Part shown: positions 25,056 through 32,557 of the stretch, one piece after another | Layout: every line of letters begins with the position of its first letter | Numbering within the stretch: position 1 is the stretch's first letter | Virus record (IMG/VR): IMGVR_UViG_3300032053_000118 | Coordinates: 1 to 50,797 of that record | DNA: 50,797 nucleotides | Direction: 5' to 3' (one strand) | Origin: a virus | Made by a program: the position numbers and the translations under genes | The notes under the pieces: generated by a model | Database searches by the model: none | What the model was told of the DNA's origin: nothing | The model's input: the letters and a program-made list of their open reading frames with translations, nothing else

Positions 25056-25705
25056 AGTTTCTCCAGTACAACTTCGAGTTCATATCTCCATTTAGAATGT
25101 TCTGTGTCCGGTTGATTATAATCGTGTCCCTCGTCTGCTTCATATAAATACCTGATTCTAAAAGAATTTGGTACTAATGATTCTTCAATTTCTTTTAATA
25201 AAGAAGCTGCTGTATAAAATCTTAGATGCGATTCGTTGAAACGGGAAGGTAGAGATTCTTTCTTTTCGTACAAATATTTATGGGGTACAACGATAATGAT
25301 GTGCCCACCTTTATTAGTAACGCGGAACCATTCTTGTATTGCGTTCTTATAGTCTGTGATGTGTTCAAGACAATGACTGCTGTACACATAGTCTAAAGAG
25401 TTGTCTGCAAACGGTAGAGTGCGTCCATCATATCCCGGATAGTTCAGGTCTACTATCTCGGCACTAGGAAGTACTGCGTGAACATTTTCAAGGTATCCAG
25501 TTCCACCAACGTCAATACCCTTTCCTGACATATACCGTTCGAAGAATCCCGACCAGTACTTATCTTCCCAAGACTTACGCGTTTCTTCTCCTGTGTTTTG
25601 TCCCCAAGTTTGATCGTAATTCATATACATTTCCCGTTCTTTAACCATTTTTGTTACGCTTTCCAATACTTTATCAAACTCTGGATCTGGTCCATATATT
25701 TTCAT
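25052..25705 (-). CDS. SAM-dependent methyltransferase, class I
   Basis: 217 residues. Motif I is GKGIDVGGTGYLENV, motif II EIVDLNYPGYDG, and the post-core DNSLDYVYSSHCLEHI and FRVTNKGGHIIIVVPHKY fit the Methyltransf_11 family common in polysaccharide and small-molecule methylation. Start chosen at 25705: AAGGAG is 8 nt upstream, and the ATG overlaps the glycosyltransferase stop as ATGA. A signature CLEH follows the acidic loop. Co-transcribed with a GT9 protein, so modification of host LPS or another glycan is the likely job; DNA modification is an alternative. Confidence 0.8.
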   Translation of the reverse strand: MKIYGPDPEFDKVLESVTKMVKEREMYMNYDQTWGQNTGEETRKSWEDKYWSGFFERYMSGKGIDVGGTGYLENVHAVLPSAEIVDLNYPGYDGRTLPFADNSLDYVYSSHCLEHITDYKNAIQEWFRVTNKGGHIIIVVPHKYLYEKKESLPSRFNESHLRFYTAASLLKEIEESLVPNSFRIRYLYEADEGHDYNQPDTEHSKWRYELEVVLEKL

Positions 25706-26643
25706 ATTCCCAACTCCTTCAACTTTGCAATCCATTTATTGCTTGTCATAAGTTCTAAGCATTTATAGTCTTTATAAAAACAAGTGGTAAAAGAATGATC
25801 ACTATCTGGAAAGTTTTGATCACTCTGACAAAATGTACAAGCTAGTTCTTCTTTTGTTGGAGCTACAACTAGATGATTTGTATTAGGTGGAAGTCTATGT
25901 TCAGGTCTTACCGTCGTAAATCCCCAAATAGCTTCTCCGGTTCCCATACTATGAAGATGCATAAGCCCGTTATCTATTCCCAAAGTCACTACAGCGTCAT
26001 TCATAATAGAATGAGCTTCAAATAGATTCGTCTTGTCTATTAGATTGATTCCTTTTGTGTAGTCAGCTTTGAAGTTTCCTGTAATTCCTGTCCCTTTATA
26101 TGCTTGTGTGTAACTTTTACCAATGTAAACTGGTGTGATTCCTTGTGCTACAAGATAGTCACTGACTTCGTTCACAGATTGTGCAAGCCATTCGCGAGTT
26201 TCGCTAGTAAATCCTGTAGTTACAACAGCATACAATCCCGGTAGATTGAATTCATCAACTGGAATTGGATCTAGTTGAAGATAGCTTTTGTATTTGTCTT
26301 CTGGAATTGTACCAACGATGGTTTGGAAGGCATGATCGACCATGTTGACTGATAGATTAGTGAGACTATGTGAATGGGGAGTTCTTGCTGGTAGAGATTG
26401 GTCGGCTTCCGTAAAATAGAGCGACATTCCTTTTACTGTGATGTTCTTATACTCTTGGAATACTACTTTACAAAGATCAACAGCGTAATCATGTGTCCAA
26501 AGATTGACAATGATGTTCTTGTGGAAATCTAGGATGTATTTAATAGCTGGTAACGCTGCTATAGTATCCCCAACTCCACCTTTGTGAAGAAGTACGTTGT
26601 ACTTTTTGTATTCTAATTCTGTACCTTTACGATATACTTTCAT
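25702..26643 (-). CDS. Glycosyltransferase family 9 (heptosyltransferase)-like
   Basis: 313 residues. N-terminal Rossmann motif HKGGVGDTIAALPAIKYI and, in the C-terminal nucleotide-sugar domain, TLGIDNGLMHLHSMGTGEA and WGFTTVRPEHRLP, the donor-binding segment of GT9 enzymes (ADP-heptose:LPS heptosyltransferases). A Cys-rich segment (CTFCQ...CFYKDYKC) near the end resembles that of other GT9-like phage and bacterial proteins. Cytoplasmic. With the methyltransferase it may alter LPS to prevent superinfection. Starts right after the non-coding RNA region. Confidence 0.75.
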   Translation of the reverse strand: MKVYRKGTELEYKKYNVLLHKGGVGDTIAALPAIKYILDFHKNIIVNLWTHDYAVDLCKVVFQEYKNITVKGMSLYFTEADQSLPARTPHSHSLTNLSVNMVDHAFQTIVGTIPEDKYKSYLQLDPIPVDEFNLPGLYAVVTTGFTSETREWLAQSVNEVSDYLVAQGITPVYIGKSYTQAYKGTGITGNFKADYTKGINLIDKTNLFEAHSIMNDAVVTLGIDNGLMHLHSMGTGEAIWGFTTVRPEHRLPPNTNHLVVAPTKEELACTFCQSDQNFPDSDHSFTTCFYKDYKCLELMTSNKWIAKLKELGI

Positions 26644-26995
26644 AAAATATAAAATGTGGCCGATGTCATCCCGTTTACCAGCTTTCCGACTGTCCGCTCT
26701 CTGTACACCATTACGGGTAAGTGCGTAGTATCTGGCACCACAAAAATATTGAGAGGTGGTTCGCCACTACCACATAGACTTCATTCGACCTGATCATATA
26801 CGCTTGCGGTCTGTCTTGCATTTCATTGATTTGCACCGGCTATTTATGCTACTCTCAAATTTTGGGCCGCGTATCGTGCGGCTCCTACTACGTGCTTTGT
26901 CTCACTTAGAGTTACTCAACGGCTATTTTTTCCCCGTTGAGACAATCATTTGGCACTGCCACCAAACTCCCGTCTTACCCAAACTCAGCAACCGA

Positions 26996-27012
26996 GGTGG
27001 AGTCGAACCACC
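26996..27012 (-). other. Isolated tRNA T-arm-like hairpin
   Basis: GGTGG-TTCGACT-CCACC is a perfect T-arm (5-bp stem, TTCRANN loop) starting only 7 nt after the CCA of tRNA-Asn, too close for a 5' tRNA half. Either a relic of an eroded second tRNA or a T-loop motif within the large RNA. Confidence 0.5.
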
Positions 27013-27019
27013 ATTACTT

Positions 27020-27096
27020 TGGCTGGGAAGGCGTGACTCGAACACGCGACCTAATCGTTAACAGCGATTTGCTACTACCAACTGAGCTACTTCCCA
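27020..27096 (-). tRNA. tRNA-Asn (GTT)
   Basis: A full cloverleaf of 77 nt including encoded CCA. Acceptor TGGGAAG pairs with CTTCCCA over 7 bp, discriminator G73, then CCA. D-arm GCT/AGC; anticodon stem AATCG/CGATT with loop CTGTTAA (anticodon GTT); T-arm GCGTG-TTCGAGT-CACGC. U1:A72 and G73 match bacterial tRNA-Asn identity. The D-arm has one extra base. Embedded in the large non-coding RNA region; AAC and AAT codons are frequent in this AT-rich phage. Confidence 0.95.
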
Positions 27097-27219
27097 AAAA
27101 AATTTGTGTGACGTTACAATACGCTGTTTTATTGTAATCAGGGTTCTATCCAGTGGGGTACCATCACCTACTACCTGACCGTACTTGCTCGGCCTAACTC
27201 GGCTCCGTCACACTCTTAT

Positions 27220-27248
27220 AGTCTATTACTCTTCATCTTCTATGTCAA
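27220..27248 (-). promoter_or_regulatory. Sigma70-type promoter of the non-coding RNA
   Basis: TTGACA (27243-27248), 17-nt spacer, TAGACT (27220-27225). The -35 lies within the last codons of the gene at 27226-27657. Predicted start near 27213-27214, at the first base of the closing stem, so transcript and structure begin together. Confidence 0.75.
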
Positions 27249-27657
27249 GTTTATTTTCTTCCCTATATTTCCTATACGCTGATAATACATTCTGATCAAG
27301 GATCTCTGTATAGTTAATACAATGTTGAACGTCTGGATACTTTGTTAAGACTTCTTTATAAGCTTGTATATAACAAAAGTATTGCCATTTTCGAAATACA
27401 ATGTTAATACCAGTGTATTTAAAGAAAGGTCTAAAGATTGCTCTATCCAATTTTCTAAGCCAATTTGGGAATCTATTATACATATGTCTCGGATAGAACA
27501 ATGTATGTAGCTCAAGTTCTGTACTTAGGTAAGCATACCAACGAGTTGTATCATACTTCTCTTTGATTTGTCCCATGATAAGACCACGAGAAGCCCATTT
27601 TTCAAAGACATCTAAACTATCTGATATATCGGAATATAGTTCATTCCTTGTTTTCAT
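27226..27657 (-). CDS. Hypothetical protein
   Basis: 143 residues, rich in aromatic and basic residues (LFYPRHMYNRFPNWLRKLDR; FRKWQYFCYIQAYKEVL) with an acidic C terminus (KLDIEDEE). No known motif. Its start overlaps the upstream gene by 17 nt and its last codons contain the -35 of the RNA promoter. Confidence 0.6.
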   Translation of the reverse strand: MKTRNELYSDISDSLDVFEKWASRGLIMGQIKEKYDTTRWYAYLSTELELHTLFYPRHMYNRFPNWLRKLDRAIFRPFFKYTGINIVFRKWQYFCYIQAYKEVLTKYPDVQHCINYTEILDQNVLSAYRKYREENKLDIEDEE

Positions 27658-27913
27658 TCTTTTTATCCTCTCTTTTCTTATCTTCCTTTTTTCTATCTTT
27701 TTCCCTCTTATTTAGAAGCTCCTCGATCAAGTTTGTCTGTCCTCTCTCCATCAACTCTCTGGGACGAGCATGTTTAAGACTAGCATTCTCTTTTTCGTAC
27801 CATGACAAGCACTTAGCACGAGGCCATCCGAGTTTATCCATTGCAAGGGTGATGATCTGTTCCATTGTGAGATTGCCGTTGTTGTGGGGATTACGGCATT
27901 TGCGTTTAGTCAT
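27641..27913 (-). CDS. Small charged protein with antitoxin-like helical motif
   Basis: 90 residues. The centre, LGWPRAKCLSWYEKENASL then ARPRELMERGQTNLIEELL, is reminiscent of the MbcA/ParS/Xre C-terminal domain (W...N..L....P.EL...G....I..LL). The C terminus is a Lys/Asp/Glu-rich tail (KREKDRKKEDKKREDKK). Resemblance is weak, and no toxin gene is adjacent; a terminase-small-subunit-like or host-targeting role cannot be excluded. ATGA overlap with the HNH gene. Confidence 0.5.
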   Translation of the reverse strand: MTKRKCRNPHNNGNLTMEQIITLAMDKLGWPRAKCLSWYEKENASLKHARPRELMERGQTNLIEELLNKREKDRKKEDKKREDKKNENKE

Positions 27914-28446
27914 CGTCTTTTATTCTTTCCTTGTTCCATAGAAGTTGCCCAGTGACAATTTTCTGGCTCATAATTCCCATTCGGATCTTTCCTATCCAAA
28001 GTTAATCCATATGGTCTTTCTCCCATATCATCGAAGAAGTTTTCGAAACTATCCCAACGCTTACATACAGAAATCCCTCGACCTCCGTAGTAATGGTAGT
28101 TGTCTTTGTTTGGATTGTTACAACGCTCTCTCATAGAACACCAAGAAGTATATGTATAGCTTCTATTGGATTGTCCATGTTTAATTGCAAGTTTCCTTTT
28201 ACTTTCTTTAAGGACTTCAAGAAAGCATTCATCACATAGTATTTGGCTATCCTTAGTCTTCTCAAGGAGCTTTGCTTTAGATAGACTGAAAGAGACTTTG
28301 GGAATGATATATCCAGAAGGTTCTCCACATTCACAAACACATAACCATTTATATGTGCTTCCTTTGTTATTTTTCCCGTATCTTTGTCTTTTGTCGAATC
28401 TAAGTACAGTCAATTTTCCGAATTTATGTCCTGTCCAATCTTTCAT
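27910..28446 (-). CDS. HNH homing endonuclease
   Basis: 178 residues. N-terminal DNA-binding part DWTGHKFGKLTVLRF and a zinc site (WLCVCECGEPSG ... ILCDECF), then the typical phage HNH core: SWCSMRERCNNPNKDNYHYY, GGRGISVCKRW, LTLDRKDPNGNYEPENCHWAT. Overlaps the end of the polymerase C-terminal gene by 4 nt. Its position directly behind a split polymerase gene suggests it is the mobile element linked to that split. Confidence 0.88.
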   Translation of the reverse strand: MKDWTGHKFGKLTVLRFDKRQRYGKNNKGSTYKWLCVCECGEPSGYIIPKVSFSLSKAKLLEKTKDSQILCDECFLEVLKESKRKLAIKHGQSNRSYTYTSWCSMRERCNNPNKDNYHYYGGRGISVCKRWDSFENFFDDMGERPYGLTLDRKDPNGNYEPENCHWATSMEQGKNKRR

Positions 28447-29123
28447 TTTAATTCTTCCAGAAGTTTCTGATTCTTTTTTAATCCATAATTAAGAAACAGA
28501 TCTTCAACAACAAGAACATATTTAAAGATCTGGGCGGTATCGTATAATTTTTCTAGCATCTTTTTCATGTGAAAATCACCATCAAATCTTTCTACTAAAC
28601 ATAATGATTCGTCTGATTTAAAGAAAACTCTGATTTTATCACCTTCGACATATTCTGTTCCTTGTATAGCGTCTTTTATCTTTTGTTCATTAGTTCTCTT
28701 TGGGTTCATTACGCTCGGTGTGATGGTCTTTTTACTTGACCATCTGGTAACGTCCTTGATATTTAAAATTTCTTTAACATATTCATGGTATACATCGACG
28801 AATCTATTGGTTTCGTCTAGAATCTCTTTAATGATTCTTTTAATGAATTCAGCTAGTGCAATTTCTTTCATTGGAGCTTTAATGCTATTACCCTTATATG
28901 TAATAGACCCGTCATATTTTTCTAAGACATAATTCTTAGCAGCCAACGTAATAACGGTCTTGTAGTATCCGTCATCTTCCCATATCATCATTTCTGGAGA
29001 AATTTCATTGATCTCTTTTAATAATTTATCCAATTCTTCTTTATTAAAAGGTTCCATTGTTTGTTTACAGAAAGAAATACTGTCTGTATCAGTTGGTCCG
29101 ATTATAAAATTATACTGATTCAT
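28443..29123 (-). CDS. DNA polymerase family B, C-terminal part (split gene)
   Basis: 226 residues. It begins a few residues before polymerase motif C (FIIGPTDTDSISF, catalytic D12 and D14), followed by the KxY-type motif (AAKNYVLEKY, K63) and the thumb. These complete the N-terminal part encoded by the preceding gene. ATG is preceded by GGAG at 9 nt within that gene; the two genes overlap by 14 nt in different frames. The two products must associate to form the palm active site. No sequence between motifs B and C appears lost. Confidence 0.88.
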   Translation of the reverse strand: MNQYNFIIGPTDTDSISFCKQTMEPFNKEELDKLLKEINEISPEMMIWEDDGYYKTVITLAAKNYVLEKYDGSITYKGNSIKAPMKEIALAEFIKRIIKEILDETNRFVDVYHEYVKEILNIKDVTRWSSKKTITPSVMNPKRTNEQKIKDAIQGTEYVEGDKIRVFFKSDESLCLVERFDGDFHMKKMLEKLYDTAQIFKYVLVVEDLFLNYGLKKNQKLLEELK

Positions 29124-30666
29124 CTTCTGTTTCTCCTTTTGTTATAGACTTAAACAAATCCATCCAATAATCTTTTCCTCTTCCGCTAGACCATTTCAAA
29201 GCAAGATCAATAACATTTCTTGTTTCTAATGTAATTTTTGCAGCAACTTCAGGAGAATTAAAGTTGAGACCGTTAGTCGAGCAAGCACCATACGCTGAGT
29301 TGATAAAAATCTTACCAGATGCGTCAAGATCTTCCCATTTTTTATCGCCAGTTTGTTTATTCATCTTTTTGTAATGAAATCTTTGTTCTGTGAAATATTT
29401 AACTAGTTTATAAAAATTTCCTTCTGGATCTTTAGATTTATCAAATAGTTTAAAACGCAATACCTGTGATGGATATGCGGACTTTAAATCAATTTTTACT
29501 AGATTACGGTAGACCCCCGGAATTGCAAAACTAATACCGCCTTCTAGTTTTTCTAGTTGATCTGCTTTAGGGATACTATGTCCTTCTTGTAAATAACTTC
29601 TCACTAGAATACCATTAATAAGAGCACCTGTTGCTGAAATATGAAGATGTTGAAAAGATCTTGTTGTCGATTGTGATTGATAGAAGTAAGCAGGACACAT
29701 TAGATCAAAAAGAGCAAGAGCATCATCAGCATCATCTATACAATACTCTTTAATCTTTTTCATTTCTTCTGGGTCTTTGTATTTATATCTAATTTGTGAG
29801 GCATCATAAAAAGTCCGGCCTTCTTTTTCGAGTCCTTCAGTTTTAATAATAGACTTTAGTCCATAACTATCGTATTTCTTTTTAACAGCATCATAACGAT
29901 AACTCAAAAACATAGTATCTATTACTTCTCGTCCATAACATTTTACATTAGTAAACTCCATATCACGGCTACCGTCGATACGAAAACTGGATGTGTATTC
30001 ATGTGGAGTTAGTGCTGAACCATCTCTACCGATATTCAAAGTAATTCCACAAGAATCAGCTCGACCTAATAGATATCTAATATCAAATCCAAAAATATTA
30101 TGACCAGTTAATATACTAGGATCTTTGTCACAAATCCATTGACACCAATCCAAAAGCATATCGGCTTCTGTTTCATATTCGTCATAGCTAAATAGCTTTG
30201 TTTCTTTTCCTTTTAACGAACGAAAAGTATTAGAGATTAATACAATTTTTGCATTCTCGTTTGACGGATCTAAGCCAGTTGTTTCTAAGTCAAAAGAAAG
30301 AACACTAACGTCTTTTGGATTCAATCCTTGATAATAACATATTCCGTCTTTAGTCATTAGTGCTTCTTGTTCTGACCAAATAGTATAAATATCGTCACTC
30401 TTTTTCCAAGCACCACGACACTTTGACCAAGTTGCTCTATCCTTGAATTGTGTGCCCCAGTTATAATGAAGATCACCTTTAAGCTTCGCGAACTTTCCAT
30501 TGAGATTTTTATTTGAGAGAATCCAGAATCTATTAGAAACAAATACAGAACTTATACCACCATCTTTATCTTGTACAAAGACTTCTGCTGTATCGTCGGC
30601 TACTTCAAGACCTACAACACCTTTTACCCCTGCTTTACCAAATACAAGCTTTTCTGTATTATCCAT
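29110..30666 (-). CDS. DNA polymerase family B, N-terminal part with 3'-5' exonuclease
   Basis: 518 residues. Exonuclease motifs: S-F-D126-L-E128-T, GHNIFGFD195, and Y308-C-I-D with a further Asp at 315. Polymerase motif A is KIDLKSAYPS (D393) and motif B GKIFINSAYGA (K452, N456, Y459-G460). The ORF stops after a further ~58 residues, before motif C, which is on the next gene. Replicative enzyme of the phage. A protein-primed TPR insertion is not obvious. Preceded by AGGAGAGGC and a promoter candidate. Confidence 0.9.
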   Translation of the reverse strand: MDNTEKLVFGKAGVKGVVGLEVADDTAEVFVQDKDGGISSVFVSNRFWILSNKNLNGKFAKLKGDLHYNWGTQFKDRATWSKCRGAWKKSDDIYTIWSEQEALMTKDGICYYQGLNPKDVSVLSFDLETTGLDPSNENAKIVLISNTFRSLKGKETKLFSYDEYETEADMLLDWCQWICDKDPSILTGHNIFGFDIRYLLGRADSCGITLNIGRDGSALTPHEYTSSFRIDGSRDMEFTNVKCYGREVIDTMFLSYRYDAVKKKYDSYGLKSIIKTEGLEKEGRTFYDASQIRYKYKDPEEMKKIKEYCIDDADDALALFDLMCPAYFYQSQSTTRSFQHLHISATGALINGILVRSYLQEGHSIPKADQLEKLEGGISFAIPGVYRNLVKIDLKSAYPSQVLRFKLFDKSKDPEGNFYKLVKYFTEQRFHYKKMNKQTGDKKWEDLDASGKIFINSAYGACSTNGLNFNSPEVAAKITLETRNVIDLALKWSSGRGKDYWMDLFKSITKGETEDESV

Positions 30667-30673
30667 GCCTCTC

Positions 30674-30868
30674 CTATTTTACGCTAACACTACCCAAAGT
30701 CAACAAGAAATCATTGATACAAGTAGTTACACAAGCAGCATCGTTGTTACACTTCTGCTCGCAATAAGGACGTACTAGTGATAAGTCTAGCTTATGAGTT
30801 ACGATAATTGGATCTGATGTTACATGAATGCCGCAGCCTGATAATAGAAGAAGTACAAGATACTTCAT
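30674..30868 (-). CDS. Small Cys-rich lipoprotein
   Basis: 64 residues. Signal peptide II with lipobox LLSGC (Cys 12). The mature part contains four further Cys (YCEQKCNNDAACVTTCIND) that could form two disulphides. Placed among cytoplasmic genes; may be an o-spanin, superinfection-exclusion lipoprotein or periplasmic inhibitor. ATGA overlap with the upstream gene. Confidence 0.6.
   Translation of the reverse strand: MKYLVLLLLSGCGIHVTSDPIIVTHKLDLSLVRPYCEQKCNNDAACVTTCINDFLLTLGSVSVK
30676..30703 (-). promoter_or_regulatory. Promoter candidate for DNA polymerase
   Basis: TTGACT (30698-30703), 16-nt spacer, TAAAAT (30676-30681), 9 nt before the ATG at 30666. The AGGAG ribosome site would be at the extreme 5' end of the transcript or partly lost. 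Confidence 0.5.
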
Positions 30869-31047
30869 TGCTTAGTTACTTCCCTCAATAAACCTACCCA
30901 GATATCGTTATCTTCTAGAATTACACTGACTTGATTATCTGACAAAAGCTGGTCCACCGTACCATAAACTGGGCCATCTGTTTGCTTATCCCTGATTCTT
31001 TTATCCAAAGCACCGACGACCATAACAATGTCTCCCACTTTAATCAA
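30865..31047 (-). CDS. Small SH3/KOW-like protein
   Basis: 60 residues, all beta. The start IKVGDIVMVVGAL and later GPVYGTVDQLLSDNQVSV pattern match small SH3-like barrels found in many phage proteins that govern binding to nucleic acid or protein. Overlaps neighbours by 4 nt at both ends. Confidence 0.55.
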   Translation of the reverse strand: MIKVGDIVMVVGALDKRIRDKQTDGPVYGTVDQLLSDNQVSVILEDNDIWVGLLREVTKQ

Positions 31048-31337
31048 AATAACTCCCTACTAAATAGATCATCCAGTACCTCGTCCATCTCGTTGTTGTT
31101 CAAAGCTGTAACTACTATCAACCTATCTTCAAGTATATCAGGCACGTAGTTCTGAATCAACTGGAAAATGATAGAAACTCGTTCTTGTATGTTTTTTCTA
31201 CCAAATTGATTGCAAGATATGATGATCTCTATCTCACCCGTGTCTTCATCTGGCTCACTTATTGCAAGGAAAACTGGCTGCAACTTGGCGCAGAGCGCAA
31301 ACTCTAGATCAATGATGAGTTCTTTATCGTAGCTCAT
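31044..31337 (-). CDS. Hypothetical protein
   Basis: 97 residues with an alternating alpha/beta pattern (ELIIDLEFALCAKLQP; GEIEIIISCNQFG; DRLIVVTALNNNEMDEVL). No catalytic motif or known family visible. Embedded in a run of small genes linked by ATGA overlaps. Confidence 0.5.
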   Translation of the reverse strand: MSYDKELIIDLEFALCAKLQPVFLAISEPDEDTGEIEIIISCNQFGRKNIQERVSIIFQLIQNYVPDILEDRLIVVTALNNNEMDEVLDDLFSRELF

Positions 31338-31699
31338 ACGTTATATTTTCTTATCACCACTTCGTATACAGGTTTTTTCAACTTAAGCATTTCTTCTTTC
31401 ATATTCTTAGATCCACGGGATTCTCCATCCCAGATAAGAAGAAGCGCGTCACCATATTGGGCCATCTCTCGATTTCGTATGGGGCCAGCCGCTTTACCGT
31501 GTCTATCCCAATCCGCATTAAAAATGGTTGATCTCATCCAAGATTCTGCCCAAGCATCTACTCCAGTTGGGCAGCCGCCTGTTACAATTTCAAAATCCTC
31601 GTAATCATCTTCATTTATATCAAACATTTGAAATGCTGTATAAAGACCATCAGTAAAATTAGGAACGATAGTTCTACTACCAGCAATAATCAATTTCAT
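31334..31699 (-). CDS. SLOG-domain protein (DUF2493-type)
   Basis: 121 residues. Rossmann-like start KLIIAGSRTIVPNFTDGL, glycine loop IVTGGCPTGVDAWAESW and the late ALLLIWDGESRGSKNMKEE with Gly-Ser before the last helices are the hallmarks of YspA/YpsA-related SLOG proteins, which bind nucleotide-derived ligands. Members are found in phages and in anti-phage signalling. Ligand sensing or degradation of a defence signal is a reasonable hypothesis, not shown by the sequence. Confidence 0.75.
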   Translation of the reverse strand: MKLIIAGSRTIVPNFTDGLYTAFQMFDINEDDYEDFEIVTGGCPTGVDAWAESWMRSTIFNADWDRHGKAAGPIRNREMAQYGDALLLIWDGESRGSKNMKEEMLKLKKPVYEVVIRKYNV

Positions 31700-31953
31700 T
31701 TTTTCTCCAATTCATACGAAATTCTACAACCCTTAATCAAACATTGTCTAACACGTTCGTAAGGTACTAGATGAATATCTCTAAGGTTTTCTACATCATA
31801 TCCAGCAGCATACTCTTCCATCATTCTTACAATTCTACTAGTAAGAGGAACATGGTCTTCATACTTATCAATGAGGTTTAAGCAGTAACGAACTTCCCAT
31901 CTAGTTGGGGTATCATTGTTAAGTCCTTTTAGGATTCCAAATAGAAATCTCAA
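31696..31953 (-). CDS. Hypothetical protein
   Basis: 85 residues, helical, containing RWEVRYCLNLIDKYEDHVP and the basic end YERVRQCLIKGCRISYELEKK. No known motif. ATGA overlaps on both sides. Confidence 0.5.
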   Translation of the reverse strand: MRFLFGILKGLNNDTPTRWEVRYCLNLIDKYEDHVPLTSRIVRMMEEYAAGYDVENLRDIHLVPYERVRQCLIKGCRISYELEKK

Positions 31954-32240
31954 GCTTCTACCTCAATTTCGTTTTCAATTGTCATAATTGGGTCAATTCT
32001 TTTAATCATTGTTAATGGAACTCTTATACCATCATCTAATAGAACAAAACTTTTTATATCCCTTAAATAGGATTCTACACGATCTTTTCCTGATACAATA
32101 TAATAATCATCTCCCCACCAATCAACCCTCGGAAATCTAGTAATACATCCTTTTTCATTTTGTCCGTAATGAACAATAGCAATTCCAGAATTTGTTTTAA
32201 TTTTTTCTATTACTGTTTTCTTTTTAAATAATCCGAACAT
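31950..32240 (-). CDS. Hypothetical protein
   Basis: 96 residues; N-terminal amphipathic MFGLFKKKTVIEKIK followed by a beta-rich body (IAIVHYGQNEKGCITRF; YYIVSGKDRVESYL). Starts by TAATG overlap with the preceding gene. Function unknown. Confidence 0.5.
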   Translation of the reverse strand: MFGLFKKKTVIEKIKTNSGIAIVHYGQNEKGCITRFPRVDWWGDDYYIVSGKDRVESYLRDIKSFVLLDDGIRVPLTMIKRIDPIMTIENEIEVEA

Positions 32241-32557
32241 TAGTTTATCTTCCCATCTTTTGGATATTCTGCACTTGCCATAATTTCGTCGAGTGGGTTG
32301 TCCATTATCTCTACGTGAACTACCGTATCTCTTCTCACTGCTTGATTAATAGCATCTGGATCAAGTCCTAGATATAGAAACTCGTCATCAGTATCAACAA
32401 GGTATCCACCCAATACAATAGGAGCTTTCAAGGTCTCAATCTTTGTCTCCGTTTGTGTTGTAGACTCGGAATCCCGGTTTACCATCACAGCAACGGCTTC
32501 TCCGCAGAAGATATCAAATAGTCGATCAATTTTTTTTGTTTTTTTCTTCAATGTCAT
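32240..32557 (-). CDS. Hypothetical protein, Sm/RNA-binding-like fold possible
   Basis: 105 residues. Basic N terminus (TLKKKTKKIDRLFD), then beta strands with APIVLGGYLVDTDDEFLYLG, reminiscent of small barrels with a bent sheet, and a C-terminal DEIMASAEYPKDGKIN. Assignment is only a fold impression. Confidence 0.5.
   Translation of the reverse strand: MTLKKKTKKIDRLFDIFCGEAVAVMVNRDSESTTQTETKIETLKAPIVLGGYLVDTDDEFLYLGLDPDAINQAVRRDTVVHVEIMDNPLDEIMASAEYPKDGKIN

Larger units (their letters stand above)
26650..27213 (-). ncRNA. Long structured non-coding RNA containing tRNA-Asn (ROOL/GOLLD-like candidate)
   Basis: About 580 bases between two minus-strand genes have no credible CDS. A promoter (27220-27248) places the RNA 5' end next to GTGTGACG (27206-27213), which pairs perfectly with CGTCACAC (27106-27113), closing a 108-nt domain. 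tRNA-Asn follows. The remaining ~370 nt hold long-range perfect stems: GGGTAAG (26974-26980) with CTTACCC (26715-26721), and TTGAGAG (26852-26858) with CTCTCAA (26749-26755); local hairpins lie at 26899-26943 (CAACGG/CCGTTG) and 26866-26882 (GCCGC/GCGGC). Size, phage origin and attached tRNA recall ROOL and GOLLD RNAs; whether it belongs to either is untested. Confidence 0.65.

Noticed and set aside
26756-27137. Open frames of 60-100 codons on the plus strand across the tRNA and RNA region
   Set aside because: They run through tRNA-Asn and paired stems, have no ribosome site and no protein-like composition; the region is non-coding.
26650-27213. tmRNA
   Set aside because: No tRNA-Ala-like ends, no G-U pair identity and no tag reading frame were seen; the tRNA present is a standard Asn.
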